A DNA stretch of 64,000 nt, taken from NCBI GenBank assembly GCA_017051695.1, contig JAFIDK010000004.1, forward strand, positions 124,001-188,000. Direction: 5' to 3'. Positions 50,894 through 59,848 of this stretch are shown here, piece after piece. Origin of the DNA: Algoriphagus aestuarii. GTDB taxonomy: Bacteria; Bacteroidota; Bacteroidia; Cytophagales; Cyclobacteriaceae. The notes beneath the pieces are model-generated. The model was not told where the DNA came from and did not search any database. It worked only from the letters and a program-made list of their open reading frames with translations. Position numbers and translations under genes: made by a program. Each line of letters opens with the position of its first letter. Position 1 is the first letter of the stretch.

Positions 50894-51762
50894 CAGGTAA
50901 ACGTTCTTTTGGATAAAAACCTGGAAACGACAGAAACAATTGGCTGATCTATGGTTTCCTGCATCAAATGGATATTAGGCTGGTGAAAGGCTTCTTTTAA
51001 TGCGTTTAAATACCCGGATATCGCTTCATTGTATTCTTTTTTGACTGCTGCACCATCGAGTGTAATCTCGCGGTCACTTTCCAGATCTTTAAAAATAAAA
51101 CTGCCTTTCAAATCAAATTCCACTTCTTGTTTCCCTAAGAGTTGGAACAAAACAATCTCTTTTTGTGGATGCTTCATTTCCTCGACTATTTCCACCCATT
51201 CGTTGTCTTTTTGAAGAAAATCAGAAACCAGAATAATCAATTCTTTTTGCTTGCTTTTCAATGCCGGAAAAGACTGTTTGCTGACAGGCCAGGATCCGGA
51301 TGCTTTTTCAGATTCCAGATAAAAAAGTATGCGCTGAAAACTCTTTGGGGAAGGGGCCACTTTCTTGGTTAAAACACCCTGATGAAAGGTGGAAAATGTC
51401 AAAGAATCGCCTTGTAAATGAGCTAGATAAGCAATCGTTGCCAAGAGGCTTTTGGCATAATCCAGACGACGGATTCCATTTTCCTCATAATTCATAGAGC
51501 CAGATAGATCCAGCATCATCGTGATATGTAAATGGCTTTCCGCTTGGGATTCTTTGATCATATATTTTCCTGATCTGGAAAAATATTTCCAGTCAATGCG
51601 CTTTGGATCGTCACCTGGCTCATAATATCTGTATTGCTCAAACTCACTTCCAGCACCTACTCTTTTGCCAAGATGGATGCCCTGCTTGAGTTGCTCACTG
51701 ATGATTTTTGCAGAGAGCTTCAGGTTATTGAGTTTGATGATTTCCAGATTACTAGCTTGCAT
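50893..51762 (-). CDS. DUF58/vWA domain protein
   Basis: A 289-residue DUF58 protein. EQLKQGIHLGKRVGAGSEFEQYRYYEPGDDPKRIDWKYFSRSG (partial quote: GAGSEFEQYRYYEPGDD) is the family signature, including RIDWKYFSRSGKYMIKESQAES. The vWA domain follows with the MIDAS-type DLSGSMNY near residue 90, and LIILVSDF further on. DUF58 proteins associate with MoxR ATPases as metal-ion-dependent adhesion-site partners, thought to modify or fold membrane/periplasmic proteins. It overlaps the MoxR gene by 11 bases and abuts the BatA gene. Confidence 0.92.
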   Translation of the reverse strand: MQASNLEIIKLNNLKLSAKIISEQLKQGIHLGKRVGAGSEFEQYRYYEPGDDPKRIDWKYFSRSGKYMIKESQAESHLHITMMLDLSGSMNYEENGIRRLDYAKSLLATIAYLAHLQGDSLTFSTFHQGVLTKKVAPSPKSFQRILFYLESEKASGSWPVSKQSFPALKSKQKELIILVSDFLQKDNEWVEIVEEMKHPQKEIVLFQLLGKQEVEFDLKGSFIFKDLESDREITLDGAAVKKEYNEAISGYLNALKEAFHQPNIHLMQETIDQPIVSVVSRFLSKRTFT

Positions 51763-52747
51763 GAACAGGAATAGAATCTAGGATTTTGTTGATGACTGCA
51801 TCTGCAGAAACATTTTCAGCTTCAGCTCTGAAATGCAGGGACAAGCGGTGTCTCAAAACCGGAAGAGCCAAGGTTTTAATATCCTCTGGTAAAACTGCAA
51901 ATCTTCCTTTCACAATCGCACGTGCCTTGGCACAAAGAATCAACGCCTGTCCAGCTCTGGTTCCTGCACCCCACTCTACATATTCCCGCACGGCTTCTAC
52001 CTGAGTGATATCAGGCCGGGTATTTCGAATCAGTTTATTGATATGCTCCAAGAGTTTGGAATCAATATGTACTTGGCGGGTCAATTTCTGAAGTTTTTTA
52101 ACTTCAAGACCAGACAAAACCATCTCAGGTTTTCCCGTATATGTTCCGGTTGTTTTTTCTAAGACTTCTAATTCCTCCTTTTCAGAAGGGTAAGCCAATT
52201 TGATATACAGTAAAAAACGATCCAGCTGAGCCTCAGGCAAAGGATAGGTGCCTGATTGCTCAATTGGGTTTTGGGTTGCAATAATCAAAAATGGGTCTGG
52301 AAGTGGATGGATCTGACCTCCATAGGTAACCATTTTTTCCTGCATCGCTTCTAGCAGTGCCGCCTGGGTTTTTGGTGGCGTCCGGTTGATTTCATCTGCC
52401 AAAACCATATTTGCGAAAATAGGTCCTCGGTTAAACTGAAAGAACTTCTTTCCAGTCTCATGATCTTCCTCCAGTATTTCAGTCCCTAAAATATCCCCTG
52501 GCATCAAATCAGGCGTAAACTGGATTCTTTTAAACTGAAGCTCCATCACCTCTGAAATGGTTTTAACCATCAAAGTCTTGGCGAGTCCAGGTACGCCTTC
52601 CAGCAAGCAATGGCCACCCGCAAGTAAGGTGATTATGATCTCATCCAGCACTTCCTCCTGCCCTACGATTACTTTTGCAATTTCTTTTTTCAGCAGGGGT
52701 ATTTTAGCTACCAGATCTTTGTATTCTGCTAATTCTTTATTTTCCAA
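51752..52747 (-). CDS. MoxR-family AAA+ ATPase
   Basis: A 331-residue AAA ATPase. Walker A is GVPGLAKTL near residue 44-52, Walker B is VLADEINRTPPKTQAALLEA, and the sensor 1 region is FLIIATQNPIEQSGTYPLPE, followed by QLDRFLLYIKL. The EAVREYVEWGAGTRAGQALI segment is the MoxR C-terminal lid. MoxR proteins are chaperone-like ATPases that act with vWA/DUF58 partners, for which the operon provides all components. It follows the DUF4159 gene by seven bases. Confidence 0.95.
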   Translation of the reverse strand: MENKELAEYKDLVAKIPLLKKEIAKVIVGQEEVLDEIIITLLAGGHCLLEGVPGLAKTLMVKTISEVMELQFKRIQFTPDLMPGDILGTEILEEDHETGKKFFQFNRGPIFANMVLADEINRTPPKTQAALLEAMQEKMVTYGGQIHPLPDPFLIIATQNPIEQSGTYPLPEAQLDRFLLYIKLAYPSEKEELEVLEKTTGTYTGKPEMVLSGLEVKKLQKLTRQVHIDSKLLEHINKLIRNTRPDITQVEAVREYVEWGAGTRAGQALILCAKARAIVKGRFAVLPEDIKTLALPVLRHRLSLHFRAEAENVSADAVINKILDSIPVHAS

Positions 52748-52754
52748 TACGTTG

Positions 52755-53453
52755 TTAGGTTAAGGCATAGACCACGATGTTGACACCGAATTTGGTGTTG
52801 TCAATTTTCAGGAAGCGTTTGTTTCTAAAATCATAGTCCCATTCGCATCCATAATCTTTATTACTGTATAAAACCGCAATTCTGTCTTTGATGATGATGG
52901 CTTTGAGATAGTCATGAACGAGGTCATCTCCCCAGCCATTCAGTTCAAAGGAAGTAGCCGGTGGGCCATCTTCAAATTCAAAAAAGCAGTTATAAATCCA
53001 GTGGTCATTTGGGATTTTTTGAAGCGCATCGGGACCAAAAATTTCGGCCATTTCAGCTTCGAAAGACTTTGCAAAGAGGCCATCGATGTCATGGTTGCAA
53101 TCGTCGGCAAAAACAAAGCCTCCATTCTCTACATATGTTTTGAAATTGGCTCTTTCCTGTGAAGAAAAGTCCACCAACTTGTGCCCGCTGATGTAGCAAA
53201 ATGGGCTTTTGAAAATTTCAGGACTACTCAATTCCACCACTTTTTCTGTTTCATCCACGGGAATAGTAGTGTATTCCACCAGTGAATTGATCAGATTCGA
53301 AGGCATTCTTTGATCGGTGTCCCAGTTTCCTGAATTATACTTGATTCTTGTGAAGAAGAAAGGGCGCATTTGTTGGTCAGTTTTCAAAAGGTATGAAGTA
53401 TAGGCTGTGATTGGGATTATCGATCGAAAGAGGTGCCTCCATTTCAACTTCAA
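52755..53453 (-). CDS. DUF4159 protein
   Basis: A 232-residue protein. The DUF4159 core starts at MRPFFFTRIKYNSGNWDTDQ (residue 29) and includes NLINSLVEYTTIPVDETEKV, PFCYISGHKLVDFSSQERAN, VENGGFVFADDCNHDIDGLF and NDHWIYNCFFEF, ending with IVVYALT. A gatase-like fold is known for this family. The first 28 residues contain no clear signal sequence, so the true start could be ATG 53369. It sits between the TldD/TldE pair (36-base gap) and the MoxR gene (seven bases). The context shows conserved co-occurrence with MoxR but does not explain its activity. Confidence 0.82.
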   Translation of the reverse strand: MKLKWRHLFRSIIPITAYTSYLLKTDQQMRPFFFTRIKYNSGNWDTDQRMPSNLINSLVEYTTIPVDETEKVVELSSPEIFKSPFCYISGHKLVDFSSQERANFKTYVENGGFVFADDCNHDIDGLFAKSFEAEMAEIFGPDALQKIPNDHWIYNCFFEFEDGPPATSFELNGWGDDLVHDYLKAIIIKDRIAVLYSNKDYGCEWDYDFRNKRFLKIDNTKFGVNIVVYALT

Positions 53454-53489
53454 ATCCCAACCACGGCCTAATTAAACTAGATACCGATT

Positions 53490-54806
53490 TTAAACAGCGT
53501 CAGATAAACTCGTGAAGGTAAAGTCTCTGATTTTCATCGGAGGGACCATGCTTCCATCTACGCGTTGTGGTTTGCCCATCGCTTCAATATTATTCAGCAT
53601 GATGATTGGGCTTTCGTTGAAACGGAAGTTTTTCACTGGGAATTTGATCTGGCCATTTTCTATGTAGAAAGTACCATCTCGGGTAAGACCTGTAAACAAT
53701 AATGTCTGAGGGTCTACTGCTCTGATATACCAGAACCTTGTCACCAAGACACCTCTTTCGGTGCTTTTGATCATATCAGCAAGAGATTGGTCACCACCTT
53801 CGAAGATGACTCCTCGAGGTCTTGGGACAGCTTCCACTCCTTGTTTCTCTGCCCAATAGCGAGAATAAAACAGGTTTTTCACGACACCATTCTCTACCCA
53901 TTTGGTCTTCTCCAACGGTAAACCATCGCCACTCCATGGGGCTACAGGAATATCCGGGTGAGTTGGATCTGAGTAAATGTTCACTCGCTCATCGAAAATC
54001 TTTTCTCCGATTCTGGTGCCACCTCCTTTTTTACTCATAAAGCTTCTGCCTTCATCGGCGCTTCTTGCATCCAAGCCAAATGTCAATCTTCCCAATAAAT
54101 CAGATGCAGCCCGAGGCTCCAAAATCACTGTGTATTTCCCTGGTTCAATTGCCTGGGCATTGACAGAAGCCTGTGCTTTTTGTACTGCCAATGCTGTCAC
54201 AGGACCAGATTTCAATAAATTCACATCATTGTAATCAGATCCAGAATATCCTGAGCCAGTACCATCGGCCGTTCTTACGGTGACAGTAAAATCAACAGAA
54301 GTTCTCTTATTGTAGCCAAAAAGACCTTTGCTATTGCCAGAGGCGTTAAATCCTGAAAAATCCTCCAAGTATCCAGCTGCCGTCAAATTGTTATCTGCAC
54401 AAGGTTTGATGCTGTCGATTGCCACCTGGGCTCTGTAATCTGGATTGATTTTATCTGTAGACTCACTGAAAGTGTTGGTCTCAATATATTCCTGCGGACC
54501 TAACATCGGCATGTATTCCGGATTCTCAGGGGCCAGTTTTGCGATTTCTTCAGCCCTTGCCACTGCTTTTTTCAGAGACTCATCATCTAATTCGTTGATG
54601 CTGGTAGAACCTGATTTTTTTCCAAAAACTGAGGTGATGCTTAAACTGATGCTATTGGTTTCTCCACTGGTATTAACAGTATTTCTGGCATATCGGATAT
54701 TGCCTGTTCTTCCACCACCAATACTGACTTCTGTTTCGTCAGCCGTTGCATAAGAAAGAACTTTATCAATTATTTGTTTTGCTTCTTCTTTTGTTAAAAT
54801 AGCCAT
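53490..54806 (-). CDS. TldE/PmbA-like protein (non-catalytic partner of TldD)
   Basis: A 438-residue member of the PmbA/TldE branch of the U62 peptidase family. Conserved features are SIGGGRTGNIRYARNTVNTS near the N terminus, SLSITSVFGKKSGSTSINEL, ARAEEIAKLAPENPEYMPML, ARAADEGRSFMSKKGGGTRI-like (shown as RSADEGRSFMSKKGGGTRIG) and FTGLTRDGTFYIENGQIKFP at the C terminus. The HExxxH zinc motif is absent, as expected for TldE. TldD/TldE cleave modified peptides or unfolded proteins such as microcin B17. It begins 16 bases after the TldD stop. Confidence 0.9.
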   Translation of the reverse strand: MAILTKEEAKQIIDKVLSYATADETEVSIGGGRTGNIRYARNTVNTSGETNSISLSITSVFGKKSGSTSINELDDESLKKAVARAEEIAKLAPENPEYMPMLGPQEYIETNTFSESTDKINPDYRAQVAIDSIKPCADNNLTAAGYLEDFSGFNASGNSKGLFGYNKRTSVDFTVTVRTADGTGSGYSGSDYNDVNLLKSGPVTALAVQKAQASVNAQAIEPGKYTVILEPRAASDLLGRLTFGLDARSADEGRSFMSKKGGGTRIGEKIFDERVNIYSDPTHPDIPVAPWSGDGLPLEKTKWVENGVVKNLFYSRYWAEKQGVEAVPRPRGVIFEGGDQSLADMIKSTERGVLVTRFWYIRAVDPQTLLFTGLTRDGTFYIENGQIKFPVKNFRFNESPIIMLNNIEAMGKPQRVDGSMVPPMKIRDFTFTSLSDAV

Positions 54807-54822
54807 TTCGATGATTTTAAAA

Positions 54823-56466
54823 TTAAATCTTTCTTCCTGTGTTGATTACATTGACTCCGTCAAATCGGGTAGTAGAACTACCATGGGAAACAGCCGAAAC
54901 CTGTGAAGGCTGGCCTTTTCCATCGAAGAAGGACCCGAACAGTTTATAGTCATCTTTGTCACAAATCTGTGAACATGAATTCCAGAATTCCTGAGTATTG
55001 GATTGATAAGCCACATCCTCAAGCATTCCTGCGATTTCGCCGTTTTTGATTTCATAAAACAACTGTCCGCCAAACTGGAAGTTATATCGCTGCTGGTCGA
55101 TGGAGTAAGATCCTCTTCCCACGATATAGACACCTTTCTCTACATCTTTGATCATGTCGTTGACACTTAACTTCTCTGTGCCCGGTCTCAAAGAAATATT
55201 GGCCATTCTCTGGAACTGCACAGATTCCCAGCTGTCTGCGTAGCAACAACCATGAGATTCATTTTCCCCTAGAATACTTACCTGATCACGGATTGCCTGA
55301 TAGTTTACCAAAACCCCATCCTTAATCAGGTCCCACTCTTTGGTTTTGACACCTTCATCATCGTACGCCACATAGCCTAAAGAATGTGGCTGAGTTTTGT
55401 CTGCAAAAATGTTGACTTTATCTGATCCATACTTAAAATCACCGGTCTTCCATTTATCCAAAGTCGCAAAACTGGTACCTGCATAGTTAGCTTCATAACC
55501 TAACACCCTGTCAAGCTCCAAAGGATGACCTACCGATTCATGGATCGTTAATCCCAAGTGATCTGGATCCAATACCAAATCATATTTTCCAGGAACAACA
55601 GATTTTGCAGATAGTTTTTCAACAGCTTGCTTAGCAGCCATAGTAGCGTCCTCGATCAGATCATAGGAGTTTCTGTAACTCACCAATCCTGCAGGGCCAG
55701 GGATTTTTTCTGATGCCAATCCATCTAAATATTCAAAACCCATTCCCATTGGAGCACTAAGCGCCTGTCTGGAGCGGAAATTACCTTCCGCTTTATTTAA
55801 TGCCGTCACTGTGAAGTTTGGCCAGATTCTATGAACATCCTGGTCTATGTATGAACCGTCAGTGGATGCAAAGTATTTCTGCTCATTGACCATGAACAAT
55901 GCTGAATTGACAAAGGCCGCACCATTTTGAAGGGCAGCATCATTGGCACTTAATAGCAAATCGATTTTGTCCTTTACAGGAACTTCAAATGCATTCTTTT
56001 TAATAGGTGTCTGCCATGTCACCTCACCAGCTCCTTGAACAGGTGCAAGTTGCACGGGTTCGTTTTGAAGTTTAGAATTGGCTTTGGCAATGGCCACTGC
56101 AGTTTCAGCACAGGCTTTGATGCCATCTGGAGTCACATCTGAAGTAGCAGAAAAACCCCAGGTTCCTTCTGCAATAACCCGGATCCCCACACCGAATGAT
56201 TCCGCATTGGTGATATTTTGAACGTTTTTCTCTCGAGTGATGACAAATTGGTTGAGGTATCTGCCGATTCTTACATCTGTGTAAGTAGCACCTTTTGCTT
56301 TTGCTGCATTCAGTGCGATATCTGCCAATACTTTTTTGGCAGCAGCATCAATTCCCGGTTCCATTAATCTTTCTGCCGTCACGGGATTGCCCATGGCAAG
56401 CATTCCGGGAGTCATCAGGGCTCCAAGCCCCATCCCGGAAAGGTGAATAAAATCTCTTCTTTTCAA
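54823..56466 (-). CDS. TldD-like zinc metalloprotease (catalytic partner) with export leader
   Basis: A 547-residue U62 peptidase with an unusual N-terminal leader (MKRRDFIHLSGMGLGALMTP), so it is probably exported. The TldD zinc motif HESVGH (HExxxH) occurs in LTIHESVGHPLELDR near residue 305-320. The rest of the TldD pattern is present: KGATYTDVRIGRYLNQFVIT, ESFGVGIRVIAEGTWGFSAT (two short motifs), DKVNIFADKTQPHSLGYVAY and GVYIVGRGSYSIDQQRYNFQF (short). It pairs with TldE in the next gene. The leader would place it in the periplasm, different from cytosolic E. coli TldD. It is the first gene of the eight-gene operon. Confidence 0.9.
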   Translation of the reverse strand: MKRRDFIHLSGMGLGALMTPGMLAMGNPVTAERLMEPGIDAAAKKVLADIALNAAKAKGATYTDVRIGRYLNQFVITREKNVQNITNAESFGVGIRVIAEGTWGFSATSDVTPDGIKACAETAVAIAKANSKLQNEPVQLAPVQGAGEVTWQTPIKKNAFEVPVKDKIDLLLSANDAALQNGAAFVNSALFMVNEQKYFASTDGSYIDQDVHRIWPNFTVTALNKAEGNFRSRQALSAPMGMGFEYLDGLASEKIPGPAGLVSYRNSYDLIEDATMAAKQAVEKLSAKSVVPGKYDLVLDPDHLGLTIHESVGHPLELDRVLGYEANYAGTSFATLDKWKTGDFKYGSDKVNIFADKTQPHSLGYVAYDDEGVKTKEWDLIKDGVLVNYQAIRDQVSILGENESHGCCYADSWESVQFQRMANISLRPGTEKLSVNDMIKDVEKGVYIVGRGSYSIDQQRYNFQFGGQLFYEIKNGEIAGMLEDVAYQSNTQEFWNSCSQICDKDDYKLFGSFFDGKGQPSQVSAVSHGSSTTRFDGVNVINTGRKI

Positions 56467-56845
56467 TTTACCTTCTGTTTAAATGATGGTGTATTAGTGA
56501 TATTTGGTTTGATAGGGTATTCAGCTTAAAAATACCTTTTAAGATTAGTAAGCCAATGAAATTATACAGCCGCGGTAAAATCTCTATTTAGCCAGCCTGT
56601 TTCATTATTTAACCAACTCAATTTTGAATTTTTCTGTTGAAAAACCTTGAAATACTTTAGTAATTTACCCCTACCTCTTTAAAAAACTCATTATAAAATG
56701 CAGTCATCTTTAAAATAAAACCCCATCTTTTGGTTTTTTACAAAATGGCTTGGTAGATATTTTTTGAAAAACAATTCAAATAAACTAAGCTGAATCTGTT
56801 CCATATTTCTTAATTTATAGCTTTCATTTTTCACACTGATCTTTT
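56467..56845. other. 379-base non-coding control region
   Basis: A divergent gap holding the promoters of the TldD operon (minus) and the epimerase-like gene (plus). It is AT-rich with several A/T tracts. I see no hairpin longer than 7 bp and no clear -33/-7 pair for either gene. Confidence 0.35.
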
Positions 56846-57766
56846 ATGCTACACACTATTTTAGGTGCCAATGGAAACATTGCCCAAATTGTTTCCAATG
56901 AGTTAAATCTTCAGGGAATTAAAGTCAGGCAATTCAGCCGAAAACCAAAAAAAGTCAATGATTCTGATGAATTGGAACCTGGGGATTTGCTGGATAGTCT
57001 GGCAGTAAACAATGCTGTTTCAGGCGCATCGGTGGTTTATCTTTTGGCTGGGATAAAATACAGTAGCAAGATCTGGGAAGAAGAATGGCCGATCATAATG
57101 AAAAACACTGTTGAGGCTTGCATTTCCAACAATGCCAAACTGGTATTTTTCGACAACATGTATGCCTATGACCCAAAAGAAGTTGGTCACCTTACAGAAA
57201 ATTCAGCTCTGAACCCTTCAAGCAGAAAAGGCCTGGTACGAAAGGAAATTTTAGAAATGCTTTGGAAAGAGATAAAGTCAGGAAAACTAACCGCACTGGT
57301 AGCAAGGGCAGCTGATTTTTACGGACCAAATGCCTCCAACAGTTTTTTAAACGAGTTGGTCATCAAGCGGATGAAAAACGGCAAAGCTCCCCAATGGCTC
57401 TATGCAGGGGATAAAAAACACTCTTTTACGTACATTCCTGATGCAGGAAAAGCCACCGCATTTTTGGCTTTACAGGAGGATTCCTGGAATCAAAGTTGGC
57501 ATTTGCCAACCGACCATTCTTTTCCTTCAGGTAATGAAATTACAGCAATGGTCAATAAAGAGCTAGGCACCAATTTGAAACTTCAGGTAATGCCTTCCTG
57601 GCTCGTTTCATTACTGGGATTTTTTATGTCAATCATGCGGGAAATTAAAGAATTGAAATACCAAACTGCCGAGGATTATTGCTTTGATTCCAGCAAAATA
57701 GAGAAGGCTTATGGACTTAAGCCTACTTCAATTAAAGATGGGTTGAAAGAATCTTTAAAAGCTTAA
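56846..57766 (+). CDS. NAD(P)-binding nucleoside-sugar epimerase/reductase-like protein
   Basis: A 306-residue extended SDR. The Rossmann signature is TILGANGNIAQIVSNEL (GxxGxxG-like GANGNIA), followed by VRQFSRKPKKV and SGASVVYLLAGIKYSS. Strand 4 is AKLVFFDNMYAYDPKE, where a Tyr is in MYAYD but the classical YxxxK spacing is not kept. VARAADFYGPNA and FTYIPDAGKATAFLAL are typical of atypical SDRs. The catalytic Tyr-Lys pair seems altered, so it may be a reductase or sensor rather than an epimerase. It is convergent with the following membrane protein gene, whose stop is 10 bases away. Confidence 0.88.
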   Translation: MLHTILGANGNIAQIVSNELNLQGIKVRQFSRKPKKVNDSDELEPGDLLDSLAVNNAVSGASVVYLLAGIKYSSKIWEEEWPIIMKNTVEACISNNAKLVFFDNMYAYDPKEVGHLTENSALNPSSRKGLVRKEILEMLWKEIKSGKLTALVARAADFYGPNASNSFLNELVIKRMKNGKAPQWLYAGDKKHSFTYIPDAGKATAFLALQEDSWNQSWHLPTDHSFPSGNEITAMVNKELGTNLKLQVMPSWLVSLLGFFMSIMREIKELKYQTAEDYCFDSSKIEKAYGLKPTSIKDGLKESLKA

Positions 57767-57775
57767 TCAGTTGGG

Positions 57776-58429
57776 CTAAATCACTTGTTGATTGGAAAGA
57801 ACTCTAAATGAAAATTTATACCCCTCGTAAGCTGCGATGGAATAAAAAAGGAGATCCACTAATTGGAAGGTTTCTTCCATTAGAAGAAAGGTATAAGAGT
57901 AATCAAAAATCAAAAGCGTTTCTAGAAATCCCAAGCCCTCCTCATTTGCGATAAACCCGATAATACTTAAAAAATTGCCTAAAATACAACTGAATAGGGC
58001 AATAAACCCTCCTGCGATTCCGAATGATTGATCCACCCCTTTACCTAAGTATCGGATAGTGAATCCCACTCCAGCTCCAATAGCAATGGCCATATAGCCA
58101 ATTTGGAAATTTGTAGCGACAGTGATCATTCCCCAAAGAATGGCTCCCAATATTCCGGAAATAAACCCTCCCACCACTGCCAATGGAAAATTTTGTTCCA
58201 TTCTTAACTCCTTGAGTTTGGATTCCGAAATCTGATCAATTTGAAAAGCCGGCTCTGCGAAGTCATTTTCTATTAATTCTTGAGCAGCTTGTTCATCAAT
58301 TGAATAAGTAGGACAGGTGTTTGTGAAGGCTGCCTTCTCCCTCGTTAGACTACAGATTAAGCCAATTTCCATATTCATTTCTCTGTGCAAACATTTTTTG
58401 CAAAACAACAATTGTGCTTCTCTTGTCAT
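57776..58429 (-). CDS. Membrane protein with a Cys-rich N-terminal head, function unknown
   Basis: A 217-residue protein from ATG 58429, which places MTREAQLLFCKKCLHREMN as the first residues. A longer frame to 58465 would begin six bases from a hairpin and is less likely. The head has CKKC plus further Cys (ICSLTREKAAF, TNTCPTY), a possible zinc site. The following about 150 residues contain four hydrophobic stretches such as FPLAVVGGFISGILGAILWG and IGYMAIAIGAGVGFTIRYLG, so it is integral to the inner membrane. I do not recognise a named family. A near-copy of the palindrome found upstream of the 83-aa gene precedes it. Confidence 0.78.
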   Translation of the reverse strand: MTREAQLLFCKKCLHREMNMEIGLICSLTREKAAFTNTCPTYSIDEQAAQELIENDFAEPAFQIDQISESKLKELRMEQNFPLAVVGGFISGILGAILWGMITVATNFQIGYMAIAIGAGVGFTIRYLGKGVDQSFGIAGGFIALFSCILGNFLSIIGFIANEEGLGFLETLLIFDYSYTFLLMEETFQLVDLLFYSIAAYEGYKFSFRVLSNQQVI

Positions 58430-58470
58430 AAAAGGATCAGGGATAAATTTGATCGAATGTACCAAAGGGA

Positions 58471-58514
58471 AAAGGCATAAAAAATACCCTACATTGGGTA
58501 TTTTTTATGCCTTT
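58471..58514. terminator. Hairpin between the DUF4221 gene and the Cys-rich membrane protein gene
   Basis: A perfect 19-bp stem (58471-58489 with 58496-58514) and six-base loop TACATT. It is 20 bases beyond the stop of the DUF4221 gene on the minus strand, where it would terminate transcription, and also 42 bases upstream of the next gene. Its centre matches the motif at 10291-10317, so an operator function is also possible. Confidence 0.65.
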
Positions 58515-58534
58515 AATTCAAGAGTTAAGGTTTT

Positions 58535-59689
58535 TTAATTGATCATCAATTTCAATTTGTAAAGGATAATCCCATCATCCTCTGTTTCTGATAAACCTGC
58601 TACTTTTGAAACGACGATTTCCCCTTCCTTATTCACTACAGATGGGAAATTACTGGAAATCGGAAATGGCACATTAGTCGCCAACTGATTGAAATCCTTA
58701 TCGAAAACCGCGGCAAAATTTGGATTCATCTTTCTCAAGGCAAGTCCCCCATCTGTAGGAGGCCCCATTTGGCTTTTTTGATCCTCGGTAATACCACGAT
58801 TATAAATGGCAAGATAATAATCTCCCACAACCAAAATATTGGTCAGATTCCCAGGACTCTTTTTCTGGTTTTCCATAAAAAACTGATCTGCATGATCTAA
58901 GGGTACTGAGGTGGTGGGAACCCAATCAGGAATAGTTATTTCCACTGTTTTTTCGAATTCAAATTGATCTCCCACTTTTTTATAGACATATATTTCCGGC
59001 TCAAACCACATACTTAGCAATAACCTATCCCCATCCATGGTATACACAGGAATCGGAAACCCATGAATTTCATCACCTAAAAGCTTTGACGTCTCAGGCA
59101 ATTTCAAAACACCCAATGTATCTCCAGTTGATTTGTCCTGAGATTCGATGATAGGCAGATGAAGCAAGGCTTGAAAAAACTCACCTTCCTGAAAATTGAC
59201 ATTGAGTGATTCTGGCCATGGCTTAGGATAGTAAATTTTATTCCCTGACTCAAACATTCCCAATTTTGGATACATCATAAATGACTGATGGGGATACGGA
59301 ATGGTGAGTTCCCCTACTTTGGCAGAATCCCTGAAATAGTAGTATCCTTTTGGAGGATTGAAGACCGTTACATCCCCATTGAAATATCCCAATCCCAATG
59401 CCTGATTCACGGGAGAAGTACCCTCTTCACTGAATTTATGATGAAGCAGGATTTCCCCATTGTCATTCACTTCCAGGTATTCAAAATAGGAATCAGTAGT
59501 CAAAAGGTATTTTTCAGACCTAGGATCATAATCCAACAGCATCATCTCTCCAAGATAGTCAACCTGTACAGAATCGATGATCTGAAGTGAAAAAGTCCGG
59601 TTCGTTGTTTCCTCCTCCTTATCAGACGAACAAGAAAATACCAACACACCCAATACAGCTAAAAAGCAAAATTTAATGGCAGACTTCAT
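58535..59689 (-). CDS. DUF4221 lipoprotein
   Basis: A 384-residue lipoprotein (Cys near residue 20 in VLVFSCSSD). It carries DUF4221 features: RTFSLQIIDSVQVDYLGE near the start, MMLLDYDPRSEKYLLTTDSY, GEILLHHKFSEEGTSPVNQA and GNLTNILVVGDYYLAIYNRG with NFAAVFDKDFNQLA close to the end. The repeating beta strands suggest a propeller. The function of DUF4221 is unknown; many members are lipoproteins in Cytophagales. It is monocistronic, with a hairpin after its stop. Confidence 0.85.
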   Translation of the reverse strand: MKSAIKFCFLAVLGVLVFSCSSDKEEETTNRTFSLQIIDSVQVDYLGEMMLLDYDPRSEKYLLTTDSYFEYLEVNDNGEILLHHKFSEEGTSPVNQALGLGYFNGDVTVFNPPKGYYYFRDSAKVGELTIPYPHQSFMMYPKLGMFESGNKIYYPKPWPESLNVNFQEGEFFQALLHLPIIESQDKSTGDTLGVLKLPETSKLLGDEIHGFPIPVYTMDGDRLLLSMWFEPEIYVYKKVGDQFEFEKTVEITIPDWVPTTSVPLDHADQFFMENQKKSPGNLTNILVVGDYYLAIYNRGITEDQKSQMGPPTDGGLALRKMNPNFAAVFDKDFNQLATNVPFPISSNFPSVVNKEGEIVVSKVAGLSETEDDGIILYKLKLMIN

Positions 59690-59848
59690 CTGGTATATTT
59701 TAAAGGGTAAAAACTTAAAAGTACCATTTTAGAAAAGAATAGTTAAAAAAACAACATGAAACTATTAAAATAAGTGAAATCGCAAGGTTTTCATATGCAA
59801 TTCCCTTGCATTGATCTTTTGTTAAATTTAAGGTTTAGGAAAATACCT

